64,000 nucleotides of DNA from Sphingomonas psychrotolerans (lineage in GTDB: Bacteria; Pseudomonadota; Alphaproteobacteria; Sphingomonadales; Sphingomonadaceae). A program made the translations under genes and the position numbers. Position 1 is the stretch's first letter. Every line of letters begins with the position of its first letter. The DNA lies in contig NZ_CP024923.1 of NCBI RefSeq assembly GCF_002796605.1, positions 4,099,501 through 4,163,500 on the forward strand, in the 5' to 3' direction. Shown here one piece after another: positions 1 to 9,758 of the stretch. The notes below the pieces were generated by a model that made no database searches, was not told where the DNA came from, and saw only the letters and a list, made by a program, of their open reading frames with translations.

Positions 1-560
1 GCGGCGGTCACGCCGCGCTCGCGGTTGATGCGCGCGGCCGTCGCTGCCGGCAGCCCCTTCGGCACGCCGATCAGCATCACCGCGAACTTGCCGCGCAGGT
101 CGAGCCCGGCATAATCGTCATAGCCGAGATCGGGCGCCTCCAGGCCATAGCCGACGAACACCGCGCCGCCCGTCACGGTCTGGGTTGCGGTGCCGAAGCG
201 CGGCGAAGGCGCGATCAGCACCTCGGCGCCGTTGGCGAATTTGTGCGGGCCGACACGAAGCGAGGCGGGGCGGCGGTCGTCGAGACCATATTCGGCCAGC
301 GACACCTGCTGGAACCAGCCCTTGTCGGTGCCGCCGGGCCTGAGGCCCAGTGCGGCGAATTGTTCGGCGACATAGCGCGCGGCGAGTTCGTGCCCCGGCG
401 TGCCGGCGTCGCGCCCCGCGAGCCGGTCGTCGGCCAGAAAGGTCACGTGCTTGCGGATCTCGGCCGCGCTGAACCGCGGCTCCCCGGGCGCCGCCTGCGG
501 GCGCGCGGCGAGCGGCGCGGCGGCGAGCAGCAGCCCGGCGAGGAGCATCGGAACGCGCAT
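1..560 (-). CDS. M28-family (PA domain) metallopeptidase, N-terminal part
   Basis: The visible 186 residues are the N-terminal part; the gene continues past the left edge, so the zinc ligands cannot be seen. An N-terminal signal peptide (MRVPMLLAGLLLAAAPLAA) suggests export to the periplasm. It is followed by [20 protein letters not shown] and a Tyr-Val-Ala-Glu-Gln-Phe helix, the typical N-terminus of secreted M28 (aminopeptidase Y-like) zinc peptidases, in which a PA domain is inserted. The later GYGLEAPDLGYDDYAG stretch fits the start of that PA insert. It is divergent from the M16 peptidase gene, so the 178 bp between them must hold both promoters. The family call is good; substrate is unknown. 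Confidence 0.75.
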   Translation of the reverse strand, partial: MRVPMLLAGLLLAAAPLAARPQAAPGEPRFSAAEIRKHVTFLADDRLAGRDAGTPGHELAARYVAEQFAALGLRPGGTDKGWFQQVSLAEYGLDDRRPASLRVGPHKFANGAEVLIAPSPRFGTATQTVTGGAVFVGYGLEAPDLGYDDYAGLDLRGKFAVMLIGVPKGLPAATAARINRERGVTA

Positions 561-738
561 GTGTGGAGAGGTCTTTCGAAAAGGCGTTGGCCCGCTCAGG
601 CTAACCGAAAACAGGCGCGTCGCAAATGCGTACAGGAAGTGGTGTCGCGACGGATCTTCGCCGTCCAGATTCGGTTGCAGCGGTTACTGTCTGCGTTATG
701 CTCGCGTCAGCATCATGCTCCGGGGTAATCCAACAACC

Positions 739-3597
739 ATGAAATCATTCCTGATGTATTGCAGCGCCGCGACGATTGCGCTCGCCGCCGCCTCCACGCC
801 CGCCGTTGCCCAGCAGGTGGCGGCGCCGACGGCGAAGCCCGTGCCGGTCGCCGAGCTCGTCAAGCGGGTGGACGTTCCGTATGAGGAATTCACTCTCAAG
901 AACGGGCTGCGGGTGATCGTCCACACCGATCGCAAGGCGCCGATCGTCGCGGTGTCGACCTGGTACGATGTCGGCTCGAAGCACGAGCCGAACGGCAAGA
1001 CCGGCTTTGCGCATCTGTTCGAGCATCTGATGTTCAATGGCTCCGAGAACGCCCCCGGCGATTTCTTCGAGCCGCTCAAACAAGTCGGCGCGACCGACTT
1101 CAACGGCACCACCTCGTTCGATCGCACCAATTATTTCGAGACCGTGCCGCGGCCGGCGCTCGGCCGCGCATTGTTCCTCGAGAGCGATCGCATGGGCTAT
1201 CTGCTCGGCGCGATCACCCAGGACGTGCTCGACGAGCAACGCGGTGTCGTCCAGAACGAGAAGCGCCAGGGCGACAACCAGCCTTATGGCCTCGTCTATT
1301 ACAAATTGCTCGAGGAGCTGCTCGCGGGCAGCCCTTATGGCCATAACGTGATCGGCTCGATGGCCGATCTCGATGCGGCCAGCCTAGACGACGTCAAGAA
1401 CTGGTTCCGATCGCATTACGGGCCGAACAATGCGGTCCTCGTGCTCGCCGGCGACGTCGACGCGAAGGAAGCGCGGCCGCTGGTCGAGAAATATTTCGGC
1501 GCGATTCCGGCGGGTCCGAAGAGCGTGCTCCCCAAGGTCGAGGTGCCGACGCTGCCCCAGTCGAAGACCGTGGTGATGAAAGACCGCGTCGCGGCGACGA
1601 TGGTGCTGCGCAGCTGGGCGGTGCCGGGGCTGAATGATCCCGATTCGGTGCCGCTCGACGTGTTCGGCGACGTGCTCGGCGGGCTCGCCAGCTCGCGGCT
1701 CGACAATGCGCTGGTGCGCAAGGAAAAGCTGGCGGTGCAGGTCTCGGCCGGAATCCAGTCGATGGCGCAGCTCGGCATGTTCCAGGTCCAGGCGATCGTT
1801 AAGCCGGGCGTCGACGCCAATCTGGTGGCGAAGCGGCTCGACGAGATCGTCGCCGATCTGATCAAGAACGGGCCGACCGCCGACGAAGTGCAGCGTGTCG
1901 CCACCACGGCGGTGTCCGGCCGCATCTCGGGGCTCGAATCGGTCGGTGGTTTCGGCGGCAAGGCCGTCGCCCTGGCCTCGGGCGAACTCTATTCGAACGA
2001 TCCGGGCTTCTTCAAGAAGCAGCTCGAGGAGACTGCCCGGGTGACTCCGGCGCAGGTGCGGGCTGCCGGCCAGAAGTGGCTCAGCCGTCCGTCGCTGACG
2101 ATCATGGTCGAGCCCGGCCAGCGTGAAGCCTATCAGGAAGCGCAGGCAGTGCCCGCTGCGGTCAAGCCGGCCGAAGGTACCAAGGCCGAGCCGTTCAAGG
2201 GCACTCGCGGGGCACTCCCCGATGTCGCGCAGATCGGCGACCTCGACTTCCCCGACGTCTCGCGGAGCAAGCTCTCGAACGGCGTCGAGATCATCTATGC
2301 GAACCGCACTGCGGTGCCAGTCACGCAAGTAGTGATGAGCTTCGACGCCGGCGTCGTCGCCGATCCCGCCAACAAGCTCGGCACCCAGAACCTTGTGCTC
2401 TCGCTGCTCGACGAAGGCACCACAACCAAGGATTCGATCGCGATCGCCGAGGCGCGCGAGCGGCTGGGCGCGAGCATCAACACCGGCAGCTCGTCGGATC
2501 GGACCTATTTGTCGGTGGCGGCGCCTAGTCCGAACCTTCCCGGTGCGCTCGATCTGTTTGCCGATGTCGTCCGTAATCCGGCTTTCGCGCCCGACGAGAT
2601 CGAGCGGCTGCGCACGTCCCAGCTCACCGGCATCGCCGCCGAGCTGACCAATCCGCAGGGCCTTGCCAATCGCGTGCTGCCGCCGCTGATCTATGGCCCC
2701 GGCAACCCTTATGTGAAGCTTGGCGCCGGCGGCGGCGATCCGGTCGCAGTCAAAGCGCTGACCCGGGACGATCTGCTCGCTTTCTACCGGGCGTGGATCC
2801 GGCCGGACAAGGCAAAGATCTTCGTGGTCAGCGATCGTCCGCTGGCCGAGGTCAAGGCGGCGCTGGAGGCGCGCTTCGGCAATTGGAAGGGCGAGGGGGC
2901 CGCGGGGGTCAAGGCGTTCACCGTGGCGCCGAAGCAAGTCGCGCCGAAGATCGTGCTGGTTGACCGGCCGGATTCGCCGCAGTCGCTGATCCTCGCCGGG
3001 CAGATGACTCAGCTCGATCCGTCGAGCGAGTTGCTCACCCAGGTCACGGCCAATCAGGTGCTCGGCGCCGGCTTCCTGTCGCGGATCAACATGGAGCTGC
3101 GCGAGAACAAGCATTGGTCCTACGGCGCGCGCGGCGGTTACGACTGGCTCGAAAAGGCAGTGCCCTACACGATCGGCGCCCCGGTCCAGGCCGACAAGAC
3201 CGGCGAATCGATCAAGGCGATCCAGCAGCAGGTGGGCGATTTCCTGAGCACCAAGGGCGTCACCGATGCCGAACTGACGCGCGAGATCAACGGCACCACC
3301 CGCGAGCTTGCCGGGCGATTCGAGACGTCGGGGGCAGTGCTCTCGGCGATGCAGCAGAACGACCTGCGCAAGCGCCCGGACAATTTCTACGACACCGTGA
3401 CGCAAAAATATCGGAGCATGACCGTCGCGCAGCTTGACGCTGCGGCACGCGCGGCTTTGGACACGAAGAAGTTCGTCTGGGTGGTCGTGGGCGACGCGAA
3501 GACCGTCAAGCCGCAGCTTGACAGCCTCGGCCTGCCTGTCGAGGTGGTCCCCGCAGCGTCGGTGGCGGGTTCGACCGCGACCGCCGCGTCGAAGTAA
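739..3597 (+). CDS. M16 family zinc metallopeptidase, two-domain, secreted
   Basis: The product has 952 residues. Residues 1-24 form a signal peptide ending AVAQ. The inverted zinc motif HxxEH is present as His92-Leu-Phe-Glu95-His96, with a downstream Glu in the ERGVVQNEKRQ-like helix as third ligand. A second M16 repeat starts near residue 510 and lacks HxxEH, as is normal for the inactive half of pitrilysin/processing-peptidase-like enzymes. The length matches two fused M16 halves. The ATG was chosen because it begins the signal peptide; the frame is open for over 300 bases upstream without homology. It probably degrades peptides in the periplasm; the exact substrate is not predictable. Confidence 0.9.
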   Translation: MKSFLMYCSAATIALAAASTPAVAQQVAAPTAKPVPVAELVKRVDVPYEEFTLKNGLRVIVHTDRKAPIVAVSTWYDVGSKHEPNGKTGFAHLFEHLMFNGSENAPGDFFEPLKQVGATDFNGTTSFDRTNYFETVPRPALGRALFLESDRMGYLLGAITQDVLDEQRGVVQNEKRQGDNQPYGLVYYKLLEELLAGSPYGHNVIGSMADLDAASLDDVKNWFRSHYGPNNAVLVLAGDVDAKEARPLVEKYFGAIPAGPKSVLPKVEVPTLPQSKTVVMKDRVAATMVLRSWAVPGLNDPDSVPLDVFGDVLGGLASSRLDNALVRKEKLAVQVSAGIQSMAQLGMFQVQAIVKPGVDANLVAKRLDEIVADLIKNGPTADEVQRVATTAVSGRISGLESVGGFGGKAVALASGELYSNDPGFFKKQLEETARVTPAQVRAAGQKWLSRPSLTIMVEPGQREAYQEAQAVPAAVKPAEGTKAEPFKGTRGALPDVAQIGDLDFPDVSRSKLSNGVEIIYANRTAVPVTQVVMSFDAGVVADPANKLGTQNLVLSLLDEGTTTKDSIAIAEARERLGASINTGSSSDRTYLSVAAPSPNLPGALDLFADVVRNPAFAPDEIERLRTSQLTGIAAELTNPQGLANRVLPPLIYGPGNPYVKLGAGGGDPVAVKALTRDDLLAFYRAWIRPDKAKIFVVSDRPLAEVKAALEARFGNWKGEGAAGVKAFTVAPKQVAPKIVLVDRPDSPQSLILAGQMTQLDPSSELLTQVTANQVLGAGFLSRINMELRENKHWSYGARGGYDWLEKAVPYTIGAPVQADKTGESIKAIQQQVGDFLSTKGVTDAELTREINGTTRELAGRFETSGAVLSAMQQNDLRKRPDNFYDTVTQKYRSMTVAQLDAAARAALDTKKFVWVVVGDAKTVKPQLDSLGLPVEVVPAASVAGSTATAASK

Positions 3598-3619
3598 TTT
3601 CCGGATCAGGAGAGACGAG

Positions 3620-3919
3620 ATGGCGAATGTTGACGGCAGCTGGAACACGGTGACCAAATCGCCGATGGGCGATCAGCAGGCAGTGCTGACCGTGCAGAGC
3701 GCGGGGGACAGCTTCACCGGCAATTTCTCGGGCGGGCTCGGCACGACAGACATCAAGGACGGCAAGGTCGACGGCGACACGCTGAACTTCTCGCTCGACA
3801 TCACCGTGCCGATGCCGATGACGCTCACCGTCGAGGCGACCGTCGACGGCGACAACCTCAACGGCACCGTCACTGCGGGCGCGTTTGGCAGCTTCCCGAT
3901 CAACGGTACGCGCGGCTGA
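3620..3919 (+). CDS. Small conserved hypothetical beta-rich protein
   Basis: A 99-residue protein starting 22 bases after the M16 gene, with a purine-rich ribosome site (AGGAGAGACGAG) just before the ATG. It has alternating hydrophobic/polar strands with repeated D-G-D/N turns (DGKVDGDTLNFS, EATVDGDNLNGTV), so it is probably a small beta-barrel or sandwich. Proteins of this style are often annotated only as hypothetical in sphingomonads. No signal peptide or cysteine is seen. It ends just before a strong terminator and may be co-transcribed with the peptidase. Function unknown. Confidence 0.7.
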   Translation: MANVDGSWNTVTKSPMGDQQAVLTVQSAGDSFTGNFSGGLGTTDIKDGKVDGDTLNFSLDITVPMPMTLTVEATVDGDNLNGTVTAGAFGSFPINGTRG

Positions 3920-3939
3920 GGTTTTCCCAAGGCTGAGAC

Positions 3940-3973
3940 AAAGGGCTCGCTTCCGAAAGGAGGCGGGCCTTTT
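3940..3973 (+). terminator. Rho-independent terminator
   Basis: A 15-bp stem (AAAGGGCTCGCTTCC paired with GGAGGCGGGCCTTTT, with G-T wobbles) closes a GAAA tetraloop, and the 3' side ends in a T-run. It lies 20 bases after the stop of the small hypothetical gene and should end the M16 transcript. Confidence 0.8.
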
Positions 3974-3997
3974 CGTTTGCGGGGCTGCTATCTAAAC

Positions 3998-4106
3998 CGT
4001 CACCCCGGCCTTGTGCCGGGGTCCACCTCGTCGCCAGCTAGGCCTCACACCTCCAGGCTTTTCGTGTCGACGCGTGAGTGGATCCCGGCCAAAGGCCGGG
4101 GTGACG
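3998..4106. repeat. Dispersed REP-like inverted repeat (copy 1)
   Basis: Two arms, GTCACCCCGGCC and GGCCGGGGTGAC, flank about 85 bp; each arm is itself a short hairpin (CCCCGGCC..TTGTG..CCGGGG; CCCGGCCAAAGGCCGGG). The same arms recur at 12396-12475 and 14752-14832. It lies between the terminator and the convergent purK gene. Confidence 0.75.
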
Positions 4107-4115
4107 AATTGTTGG

Positions 4116-5186
4116 TCAGCGCCGAACCCTGGTCAAATGCCCCATCTTGCGTCCCGGTCGGGCATTGCCCTTGCCGTAGAGGTGCAGGTGCGTCGCCGGC
4201 TCGGCGAGCAGTTCAGGCCATTGGTCGGCGTCGCTGCCGATCAGGTTGATCATCTCGACATGGCTGCCGGTCAGCGCAGTGCTGCCCAGCGGCAGTCCGC
4301 AGATCGCCCGGATATGGTTCTCGAATTGCGAGGTTTCGGCGCCTTCGATCGTCCAATGCCCGCTATTGTGCACCCGAGGCGCCATTTCGTTGAATACTGG
4401 CCCATCCTCGGTCGCGAAGAATTCGAGCGTCAACACGCCGACATGGCCGAGCGCCTCGGCGACGCGCCCCGCCAGCGTCGCCGCCTCGGCCCAGTGCCGC
4501 GCGATCTCGGCCGGGGCGGGGAGCGTCGAGCGCGCGAGGATGCCGTCCTTGTGCTCGTTCCAGGGCGGCGGATAGCTGGTCAGCGCGCCGTCGAGCCCGC
4601 GCACCGTGATGATCGAGAATTCGTGGCTGAAGGTCACAAAGCCTTCGAGGATCGCCGGCCGCTCGCCGATATCGGCCCAGGCGGCCTCGACTTCGGCGGC
4701 GTCGCGGATACGCACCTGGCCCTTGCCGTCATAGCCCAGCCGAAGCGTCTTCAGGATCGCCGGAGCGCCGATCTCGCGAATCGCAGCCTTGAATTCTTCC
4801 AGCGTCGACACCGATGCCCAAGGGGCGGTCCGCCCGCCCAGCGCCGCGACGAAAGCCTTCTCGCGCGCGCGATCCTGCGCGATCGACAGGCTCTGCGGGC
4901 CGGGCCGCACCGGCACCTTGCCCGACAGATACTCGACCGGACCGATCGCGATATTCTCGAACTCGTAGGTCACCACGTCGGTCTGGTCGGCGACTTCGTC
5001 GAGGACGATGCGGCTGTGATAATCGGCGCGGGTGTAGCTGGAGGCCGTCTGCGCCGCGACGCTCTCGGCGTCGGGCGCGAGGACGTGGGTGCGATAGCCG
5101 AGCTGGGCCGCGGCCACCGCGAGCATCCGCCCGAGCTGGCCGCCGCCGAGGATGCCGATCACCGATCCGGGAGGCAGCGCGCTCAT
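4116..5186 (-). CDS. purK: N5-carboxyaminoimidazole ribonucleotide synthase (PurK)
   Basis: This 356-residue ATP-grasp enzyme converts AIR plus bicarbonate and ATP to N5-CAIR in de novo purine synthesis. The N-terminal [12 protein letters not shown] pre-ATP-grasp motif (about residues 10-21) and the YEFENI and [15 protein letters not shown]-grasp motifs are present, as is the C-terminal metal-binding [15 protein letters not shown]. Length is normal for PurK. The ATG overlaps the purE stop by four bases (ATGA), so the pair is a translationally coupled operon. The 3' end faces the repeat and the M16 transcription unit. Confidence 0.96.
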   Translation of the reverse strand: MSALPPGSVIGILGGGQLGRMLAVAAAQLGYRTHVLAPDAESVAAQTASSYTRADYHSRIVLDEVADQTDVVTYEFENIAIGPVEYLSGKVPVRPGPQSLSIAQDRAREKAFVAALGGRTAPWASVSTLEEFKAAIREIGAPAILKTLRLGYDGKGQVRIRDAAEVEAAWADIGERPAILEGFVTFSHEFSIITVRGLDGALTSYPPPWNEHKDGILARSTLPAPAEIARHWAEAATLAGRVAEALGHVGVLTLEFFATEDGPVFNEMAPRVHNSGHWTIEGAETSQFENHIRAICGLPLGSTALTGSHVEMINLIGSDADQWPELLAEPATHLHLYGKGNARPGRKMGHLTRVRR

Positions 5187-5668
5187 TCGGGGTCGGTCGC
5201 CACGTTTTCGGTCTGCGCAGCGCGCCACGCCTTGAGGCGCTCGGCGAGTGCGTCGTCCGAAGTCGCGAGGATCGCGGCGGCGAGCAGGCCCGCATTGATC
5301 GCGCCGGGCTTGCCGATCGCTAATGTGCCCACCGGGACGCCGCCGGGCATCTGGACGATCGAATAGAGGCTGTCGACGCCCTTCAGCGCCTTCGACTCCA
5401 CCGGCACGCCGAGCACCGGGAGATGCGTCATCGACGCCGCCATGCCCGGCAGATGCGCCGCGCCGCCGGCGCCGGCGATCACTACCTTGAGCCCGCGGTC
5501 CGCGGCGCTTGTGGCATAGTCGTAGAGCCGCTGCGGGGTGCGGTGCGCCGAGACCACCCTGGTCTCGTGCGGCACTCCGAGTTCGTCGAGCACCCGCGCG
5601 GCATGCCGCATCGTCTCCCAATCGGAAGTGCTGCCCATGATGATGCCGACCAGAGGCGCGTCCGCCAT
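5183..5668 (-). CDS. purE: N5-carboxyaminoimidazole ribonucleotide mutase (PurE, class I)
   Basis: A 161-residue protein that moves the carboxylate of N5-CAIR to give CAIR, the step after PurK. Class I hallmarks are visible: [13 protein letters not shown] (residues 8-20), SAHRTP with His42 as the catalytic histidine, and the [11 protein letters not shown] phosphate-binding stretch. The start at MADAPLVG was preferred over an in-frame ATG 18 codons upstream because it gives the normal PurE N-terminus. It is first in the purEK operon; its upstream region is shared with the divergent secreted hypothetical gene at 5780. Confidence 0.96.
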   Translation of the reverse strand: MADAPLVGIIMGSTSDWETMRHAARVLDELGVPHETRVVSAHRTPQRLYDYATSAADRGLKVVIAGAGGAAHLPGMAASMTHLPVLGVPVESKALKGVDSLYSIVQMPGGVPVGTLAIGKPGAINAGLLAAAILATSDDALAERLKAWRAAQTENVATDPE

Positions 5669-5779
5669 TCCCGTGCTCCCGCGAGGAGGCCGCTGCCTAG
5701 CGGGGCGGGGCGCGAAGGGCAACGCCGGTTGAACTATGAAGATGCCGACGCCACCTTCGGAAAAAGGGGGAGATTGGCA

Positions 5780-6268
5780 ATGCGCAAGGTGCTGGCCGCG
5801 ATCGTGCTTTTCTTCGTGCTCGGCGGGGTCATGGCGGCGGCGCCCTATCCGATCGAGGAAATCAACGGGCTCGTCGGCAACAATCGCTCCGGCTGCACGA
5901 TCAACGTCCAGAATTCATCTGGTTGGGAGCCCGGCTTTCCCTCCGTATTGCGGGTCGAGCGCCTTGAGGAACCGGTGGTGGCAGGCGTCGTCGCCTATGA
6001 GTGCGGGGGCATCGTCGGCAATCCGCCCGCGGCGATGACCTTGCTGGTGCCGGGCACCGGCTATCGCGCGGAAGGCTGTGTTGTCGAACACGATCCCGAT
6101 GGCTGTTATACGGATCTTCCCACTGCGCCCGCGGCTTCGGGCACGCCAAAGCGCTATCAGGTGCTGATCCAGGTCCGCCGGGGAGGGCCGGTCGAGGCCG
6201 TTGACCTTATCGTCACGCGTCGGGTGACCTGGCGCTGCCGCATCTTCGACGCACTGATGTCGGTCTAG
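5780..6268 (+). CDS. Secreted cysteine-containing hypothetical protein
   Basis: A 162-residue protein with a clear N-terminal signal peptide ([20 protein letters not shown]). A purine-rich ribosome site (AAAAAGGGGGAG) precedes the ATG. The mature part has about five cysteines (SGCTI, YECGG, EGCVV, DGCYT, WRCRI), suggesting disulphide bonds in the periplasm. No known domain was recognised. Its stop overlaps the end of the convergent gpmA by four bases. Function unknown. Confidence 0.65.
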   Translation: MRKVLAAIVLFFVLGGVMAAAPYPIEEINGLVGNNRSGCTINVQNSSGWEPGFPSVLRVERLEEPVVAGVVAYECGGIVGNPPAAMTLLVPGTGYRAEGCVVEHDPDGCYTDLPTAPAASGTPKRYQVLIQVRRGGPVEAVDLIVTRRVTWRCRIFDALMSV

Positions 6269-6951
6269 CGCTCGCTCAGATAATAGCGATCGGTCGCCAC
6301 CAATTTCTCGTCCAGCTCATAGACGATCGGCTGGCCGGTCGGGATTTCGAGGTTGACGATCTCCTCGTCGGGGATCCCCGACAGGTGCTTGACCAGCGCC
6401 CGCAGCGAATTGCCGTGCGCCGAGATCAATACGCGCTTGCCCGCGCGAATCTCGGGCGCGATCCGCTCTTCCCAATAAGGCAGCACCCGCGCGATCGTGT
6501 CCTTCAGGCTCTCGGTCTGCGGGATCGGCACGCCGTGATAGCGCAGGTCCTTCGCCAGATCCCAGGGCGATCCCGCTTCGGGCAGCGGCGGCGGGATGTC
6601 GAAGCTGCGCCGCCAGATCTTGACCTGGTCGTCGCCGTGCAGCGCCGCGGTCTCGGCCTTGTTGAGCCCGGTGAGCCCGCCATAATGGCGTTCGTTCAAT
6701 TTCCAGCTCTTTTCGGTGGGCAGCCACAGCCGGCCCATTGCCTCAAGCGAAAGATTGAGCGTCTTGATCGCGCGGCTCTGGAAGCTGGTGAAGGTCAGGT
6801 CGAAGTCGAGCCCCTTTTGCTTCATCAGCTCGCCCGCGGCCCAGGCCTCCTTGACCCCCAATTCGGTAAGGTCGACATCCCACCAGCCGGTGAAGCGATT
6901 TTCGAGGTTCCACGCCGACTGGCCGTGGCGGATCAGGACGAGCTTGGGCAT
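6265..6951 (-). CDS. gpmA: 2,3-bisphosphoglycerate-dependent phosphoglycerate mutase
   Basis: This 228-residue glycolytic enzyme interconverts 2- and 3-phosphoglycerate. It begins [15 protein letters not shown], with the phospho-acceptor His9 in the RHG motif, and continues with [13 protein letters not shown]. Further family motifs are the [13 protein letters not shown] substrate loop and [14 protein letters not shown] carrying the second active-site histidine. The length is that of the dPGM type (about 230-250). It is convergent with the secreted hypothetical gene (four-base overlap) and divergent from the hydrolase at 7019. Confidence 0.96.
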   Translation of the reverse strand: MPKLVLIRHGQSAWNLENRFTGWWDVDLTELGVKEAWAAGELMKQKGLDFDLTFTSFQSRAIKTLNLSLEAMGRLWLPTEKSWKLNERHYGGLTGLNKAETAALHGDDQVKIWRRSFDIPPPLPEAGSPWDLAKDLRYHGVPIPQTESLKDTIARVLPYWEERIAPEIRAGKRVLISAHGNSLRALVKHLSGIPDEEIVNLEIPTGQPIVYELDEKLVATDRYYLSER

Positions 6952-7018
6952 GCGGCCTCCTTGAAACGGGTTGCCGAGGTCCTTAGCGGCTGATGCGGCG
7001 CGGACAAGGAGACAGACG

Positions 7019-7738
7019 ATGGCAATCGTTCGGCAGACTTTGGTCTATGACGGTCCCGGCGGCCCGTTCGAGGGCGTCGCGGCATGGGACGACGCAATCC
7101 AGGGCAAGCGCCCCTGCCTGCTCGTGCTGCCCAATGTGCTGGGCCAGAAGGAAGCCGACAATCTCAAGGCGGAGGCGCTGGCGGCGCTCGGCTATGTCGC
7201 GCTTGCCGCCGATGTCTTCGGGCAGGGCAAGCGCACCACGCTGCAGGCCGAGGATCGCAGCCGCTACATGGACGCACTCAATGCCGATCGCGCGCTGCTC
7301 CGCGACCGGCTCGCCGCCTCGCTCGCGGCATTGAAGGGCTTGCCCCAGGCTGATTCGGGCAAGGTCGCCGCGATCGGCTTCTGCTTCGGCGGCAAATGCG
7401 TGCTCGACATGGCGCGCGCCGGGCTCGGCATCCTCGGCGGCGTCTCGTTCCACGGCGTCTATGATCGTCCAGATCTTCCAAACGTCGCGCCGATCACCGC
7501 GAAACTGCTGATCTGCCACGGCTGGGACGATCCGATCTCACCGCCCGATGCGACCGTCGCGCTCGCGCATGAGCTCACCGCAAGCGGCGCCGACTGGCAG
7601 CTTCTTGCCTTTGGCCATGCCGGTCACGCTTTTACCGATGTCGGCAGAGTTGGCACGGGAGGCGTCGCTTACGAGCCGCGCGCCGATCGACGCAGCTGGC
7701 GCGCGATGGCGGACTTCCTCGAAAGACTGTTCGCCTGA
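7019..7738 (+). CDS. Dienelactone hydrolase family protein
   Basis: A 239-residue alpha/beta hydrolase of the DLH family. The Cys-Asp-His triad is visible: nucleophile Cys122 in GFCFGGKC, Asp170 or Asp171 in CHGWDDPIS, and His203 in GHAGHAFT. No signal peptide, so cytoplasmic. The ATG was chosen from the AAGGAG ribosome site eight bases upstream (7006-7011); an upstream in-frame ATG lacks such a site. Substrate cannot be told: the family includes carboxymethylenebutenolidase but many members act on other esters. Confidence 0.88.
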   Translation: MAIVRQTLVYDGPGGPFEGVAAWDDAIQGKRPCLLVLPNVLGQKEADNLKAEALAALGYVALAADVFGQGKRTTLQAEDRSRYMDALNADRALLRDRLAASLAALKGLPQADSGKVAAIGFCFGGKCVLDMARAGLGILGGVSFHGVYDRPDLPNVAPITAKLLICHGWDDPISPPDATVALAHELTASGADWQLLAFGHAGHAFTDVGRVGTGGVAYEPRADRRSWRAMADFLERLFA

Positions 7739-7767
7739 ATGCGCGCGTCGTGCGTTAGCCCGGGTTA

Positions 7768-9306
7768 ATGACCTTTTTCGAAAGCCTCGTCGCACTCTTG
7801 CTCCTCGCAGTCATATTGCTGCAGGTGTCGCGGCGGACGTGGATCCCCTATCCGACGATGCTCGCCACCGCGGGCGTGATCGTCGCCCTCGTGCCGGGCA
7901 GCCCGGAGATCGCGATCGACGGGCACACGATGCTGGCGTTGTTCATCGCGCCGGTGCTGCTCGACGCCGCATTCGATTTCCCGCTCGCGGCAGTACGCAA
8001 ATTGTGGCGACCCCTGGTCGCGCTGGCAGTGGTCGCGGTGCTGTTGACCACCGCGGTGGTGGCGTGGGTCGGCTGGGCGTTCGCCGGACTTCCGCTCGCC
8101 GCGGCGATCACGCTCGGGGCGATCGTAGCGCCGCCCGATGCCGCCGCGGCGACCACGGTGCTGCGCTCGGCGTCGCTCCCGCGGCGCACAACGCAAGTGC
8201 TCACCGGCGAGAGCCTGCTCAACGACGCGACGGCATTGTTGCTGTTCAGCGCCGCCGTCGCGATCCAGAGCCATGGCGCGATCGACGGCGTGGTCGGATT
8301 AAAGCTCGGTCTGGCGGTTCCCGGCGGGATCGCGCTCGGGCTGGCGATGGCATGGGGATTCCGCTTCATCGTTCCGCATACGCGCGGCTCGTTCGGCGGC
8401 AATCTGCTCGAATTCGTCAACACCTTCCTCGCCTGGCTGATCGCCGAGCGGCTCGGGCTGTCGGCAGTGCTCTGCGTCGTCACGATGGCAATGTTCATCG
8501 CCAACGATCCCCGCATGAAGATCGAGGCACGCGATCGCGTCCAGTCCTTCGCGGTGTGGGGCGTCGTCGTGTTCGTGCTCAACGTCGTCGCGTTCCTGAT
8601 GATGGGGATGCAGGCGCATTCGATCATCGGCGCGATGACTCCGGATCGGCTGCGCGAGGCGGCGAGAGTCGCGGGGATGGTCGTCGCCGCGGTCATCGTC
8701 ACCCGGCTCGTCTGGGTGTTGACCTATAACCGGCTGGCGGTGCGGTTCGCCTGGCTGCGCGGCGACGCCGGGCCGGCGAGCTTCGCGCAGGCTGTGGTGA
8801 TCGGCTGGTGCGGGATGCGCGGGCTGGTCACCCTCGCCACTGCCTTCGCATTGCCTTCCGATTTCCCGCAGCGCGACCTCATCGTTCTTTCCGCCTTCGC
8901 CGTGGTGCTCGCGACGCTGGTGGTGCAGGGCCTCACCCTTTCGCCGCTGATCCGGTTGCTCGGGCTGAACGAGGATGACGACCACCGGGAGCGCGTGGTG
9001 GCGCAACGCGCGCTCGCCGACGCGGCGCTCGATACCGTGGGCCGCACGGACGGTCGCGTCGCCGGGGAGGTTCGGCGCCAGTTCGAGATCGATCGCGCCG
9101 CGCTCGAAGGGGGCGAAGCCTGCGCCGACTTCCTCGCGCGCCAGCGGCTCAAGCTGAAGGCGATCACAGCGCAGCGCGAACGGCTGCACGCGCTGCGCGA
9201 CGAGGATGCGATCGGCGCCGAGGAATTCGAGCGGCTGCAGGAAGCGCTCGACTGGCACGAACTGGCGATCGGCCCCGCCGAGCAGCGGACGATCGAGGAG
9301 GGCTAG
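7768..9306 (+). CDS. CPA1-type Na+(K+)/H+ antiporter
   Basis: A 512-residue integral membrane protein with about 12 hydrophobic segments in the first 400 residues. It carries the CPA1/NhaP core signatures IVAPPDAAAATTVLR and GESLLNDATALLLF, whose acidic residues form the ion-binding site. The last ~100 residues are charged and cytoplasmic, with a Glu/Arg-rich helical pattern, as in NhaP-type exchangers with a regulatory tail. It exports monovalent cations in exchange for protons, for pH and salt homeostasis. Its stop overlaps the convergent GNAT gene by four bases. Ion preference is not predictable. Confidence 0.9.
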   Translation: MTFFESLVALLLLAVILLQVSRRTWIPYPTMLATAGVIVALVPGSPEIAIDGHTMLALFIAPVLLDAAFDFPLAAVRKLWRPLVALAVVAVLLTTAVVAWVGWAFAGLPLAAAITLGAIVAPPDAAAATTVLRSASLPRRTTQVLTGESLLNDATALLLFSAAVAIQSHGAIDGVVGLKLGLAVPGGIALGLAMAWGFRFIVPHTRGSFGGNLLEFVNTFLAWLIAERLGLSAVLCVVTMAMFIANDPRMKIEARDRVQSFAVWGVVVFVLNVVAFLMMGMQAHSIIGAMTPDRLREAARVAGMVVAAVIVTRLVWVLTYNRLAVRFAWLRGDAGPASFAQAVVIGWCGMRGLVTLATAFALPSDFPQRDLIVLSAFAVVLATLVVQGLTLSPLIRLLGLNEDDDHRERVVAQRALADAALDTVGRTDGRVAGEVRRQFEIDRAALEGGEACADFLARQRLKLKAITAQRERLHALRDEDAIGAEEFERLQEALDWHELAIGPAEQRTIEEG

Positions 9307-9758
9307 AGCACCCGCGACAGGAAGCGGCTGAACGGATCTTCCTTATAGTCCGCGAACGGCGCGCATTCGGTGAAGCCGAACTGGCGGTACAGGGCATGCG
9401 CCGCGTCGAAAGCCTCGCCCGATCCGGTCTCGAGGCTCAGCCGTTTGTAGCCCCGCGCGCGTGCAACCCCGAGGATGTGCGACACCAGAGCCGCACCGGT
9501 GCCGCGCCGCAGATGTTCGGCGGCAGTGCGCATGGACTTGATTTCGCCATGCTGCGGGTCGAGCTGCTTGAGCGCGCCGCAGCCGAGCAGGTCTTCGCCG
9601 TCCCACGCCGACCAGAAGGTCACGCCCGGCGCGCGCAGCCCTGACAGGTCGAGAAAATGGCAGCTGTCCTTGGGCGAATTGGCGAGCATCCCCTGAAAAT
9701 GCACGTTCAGCAGCGCGACGACCTGTGGGTCGTCGAGTCCCCCGTCGCGGATTTCCAT
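9303..9758 (-). CDS. GNAT family N-acetyltransferase
   Basis: A 151-residue single-domain acetyltransferase. The acetyl-CoA loop region appears as MRTAAEHLRRGTGAALV (a Q/RxxGxG/A-type motif), followed by AHALYRQFGFTECAPF, the usual C-terminal GNAT helix and strand. Its ATG overlaps the stop of the upstream M14 carboxypeptidase gene by one base (TGATG), so it is the last gene of a three-gene operon. Substrate unknown; YhcW/ElaA-like small-molecule or amino-acid acetylation is possible. Confidence 0.85.
   Translation of the reverse strand: MEIRDGGLDDPQVVALLNVHFQGMLANSPKDSCHFLDLSGLRAPGVTFWSAWDGEDLLGCGALKQLDPQHGEIKSMRTAAEHLRRGTGAALVSHILGVARARGYKRLSLETGSGEAFDAAHALYRQFGFTECAPFADYKEDPFSRFLSRVL

Noticed and set aside
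1384-3657. Long minus-strand open frame opposite the M16 peptidase
   Set aside because: Arg/His/Asp-rich shadow typical of GC-rich antisense; the plus strand has catalytic motifs, a signal peptide and family length.
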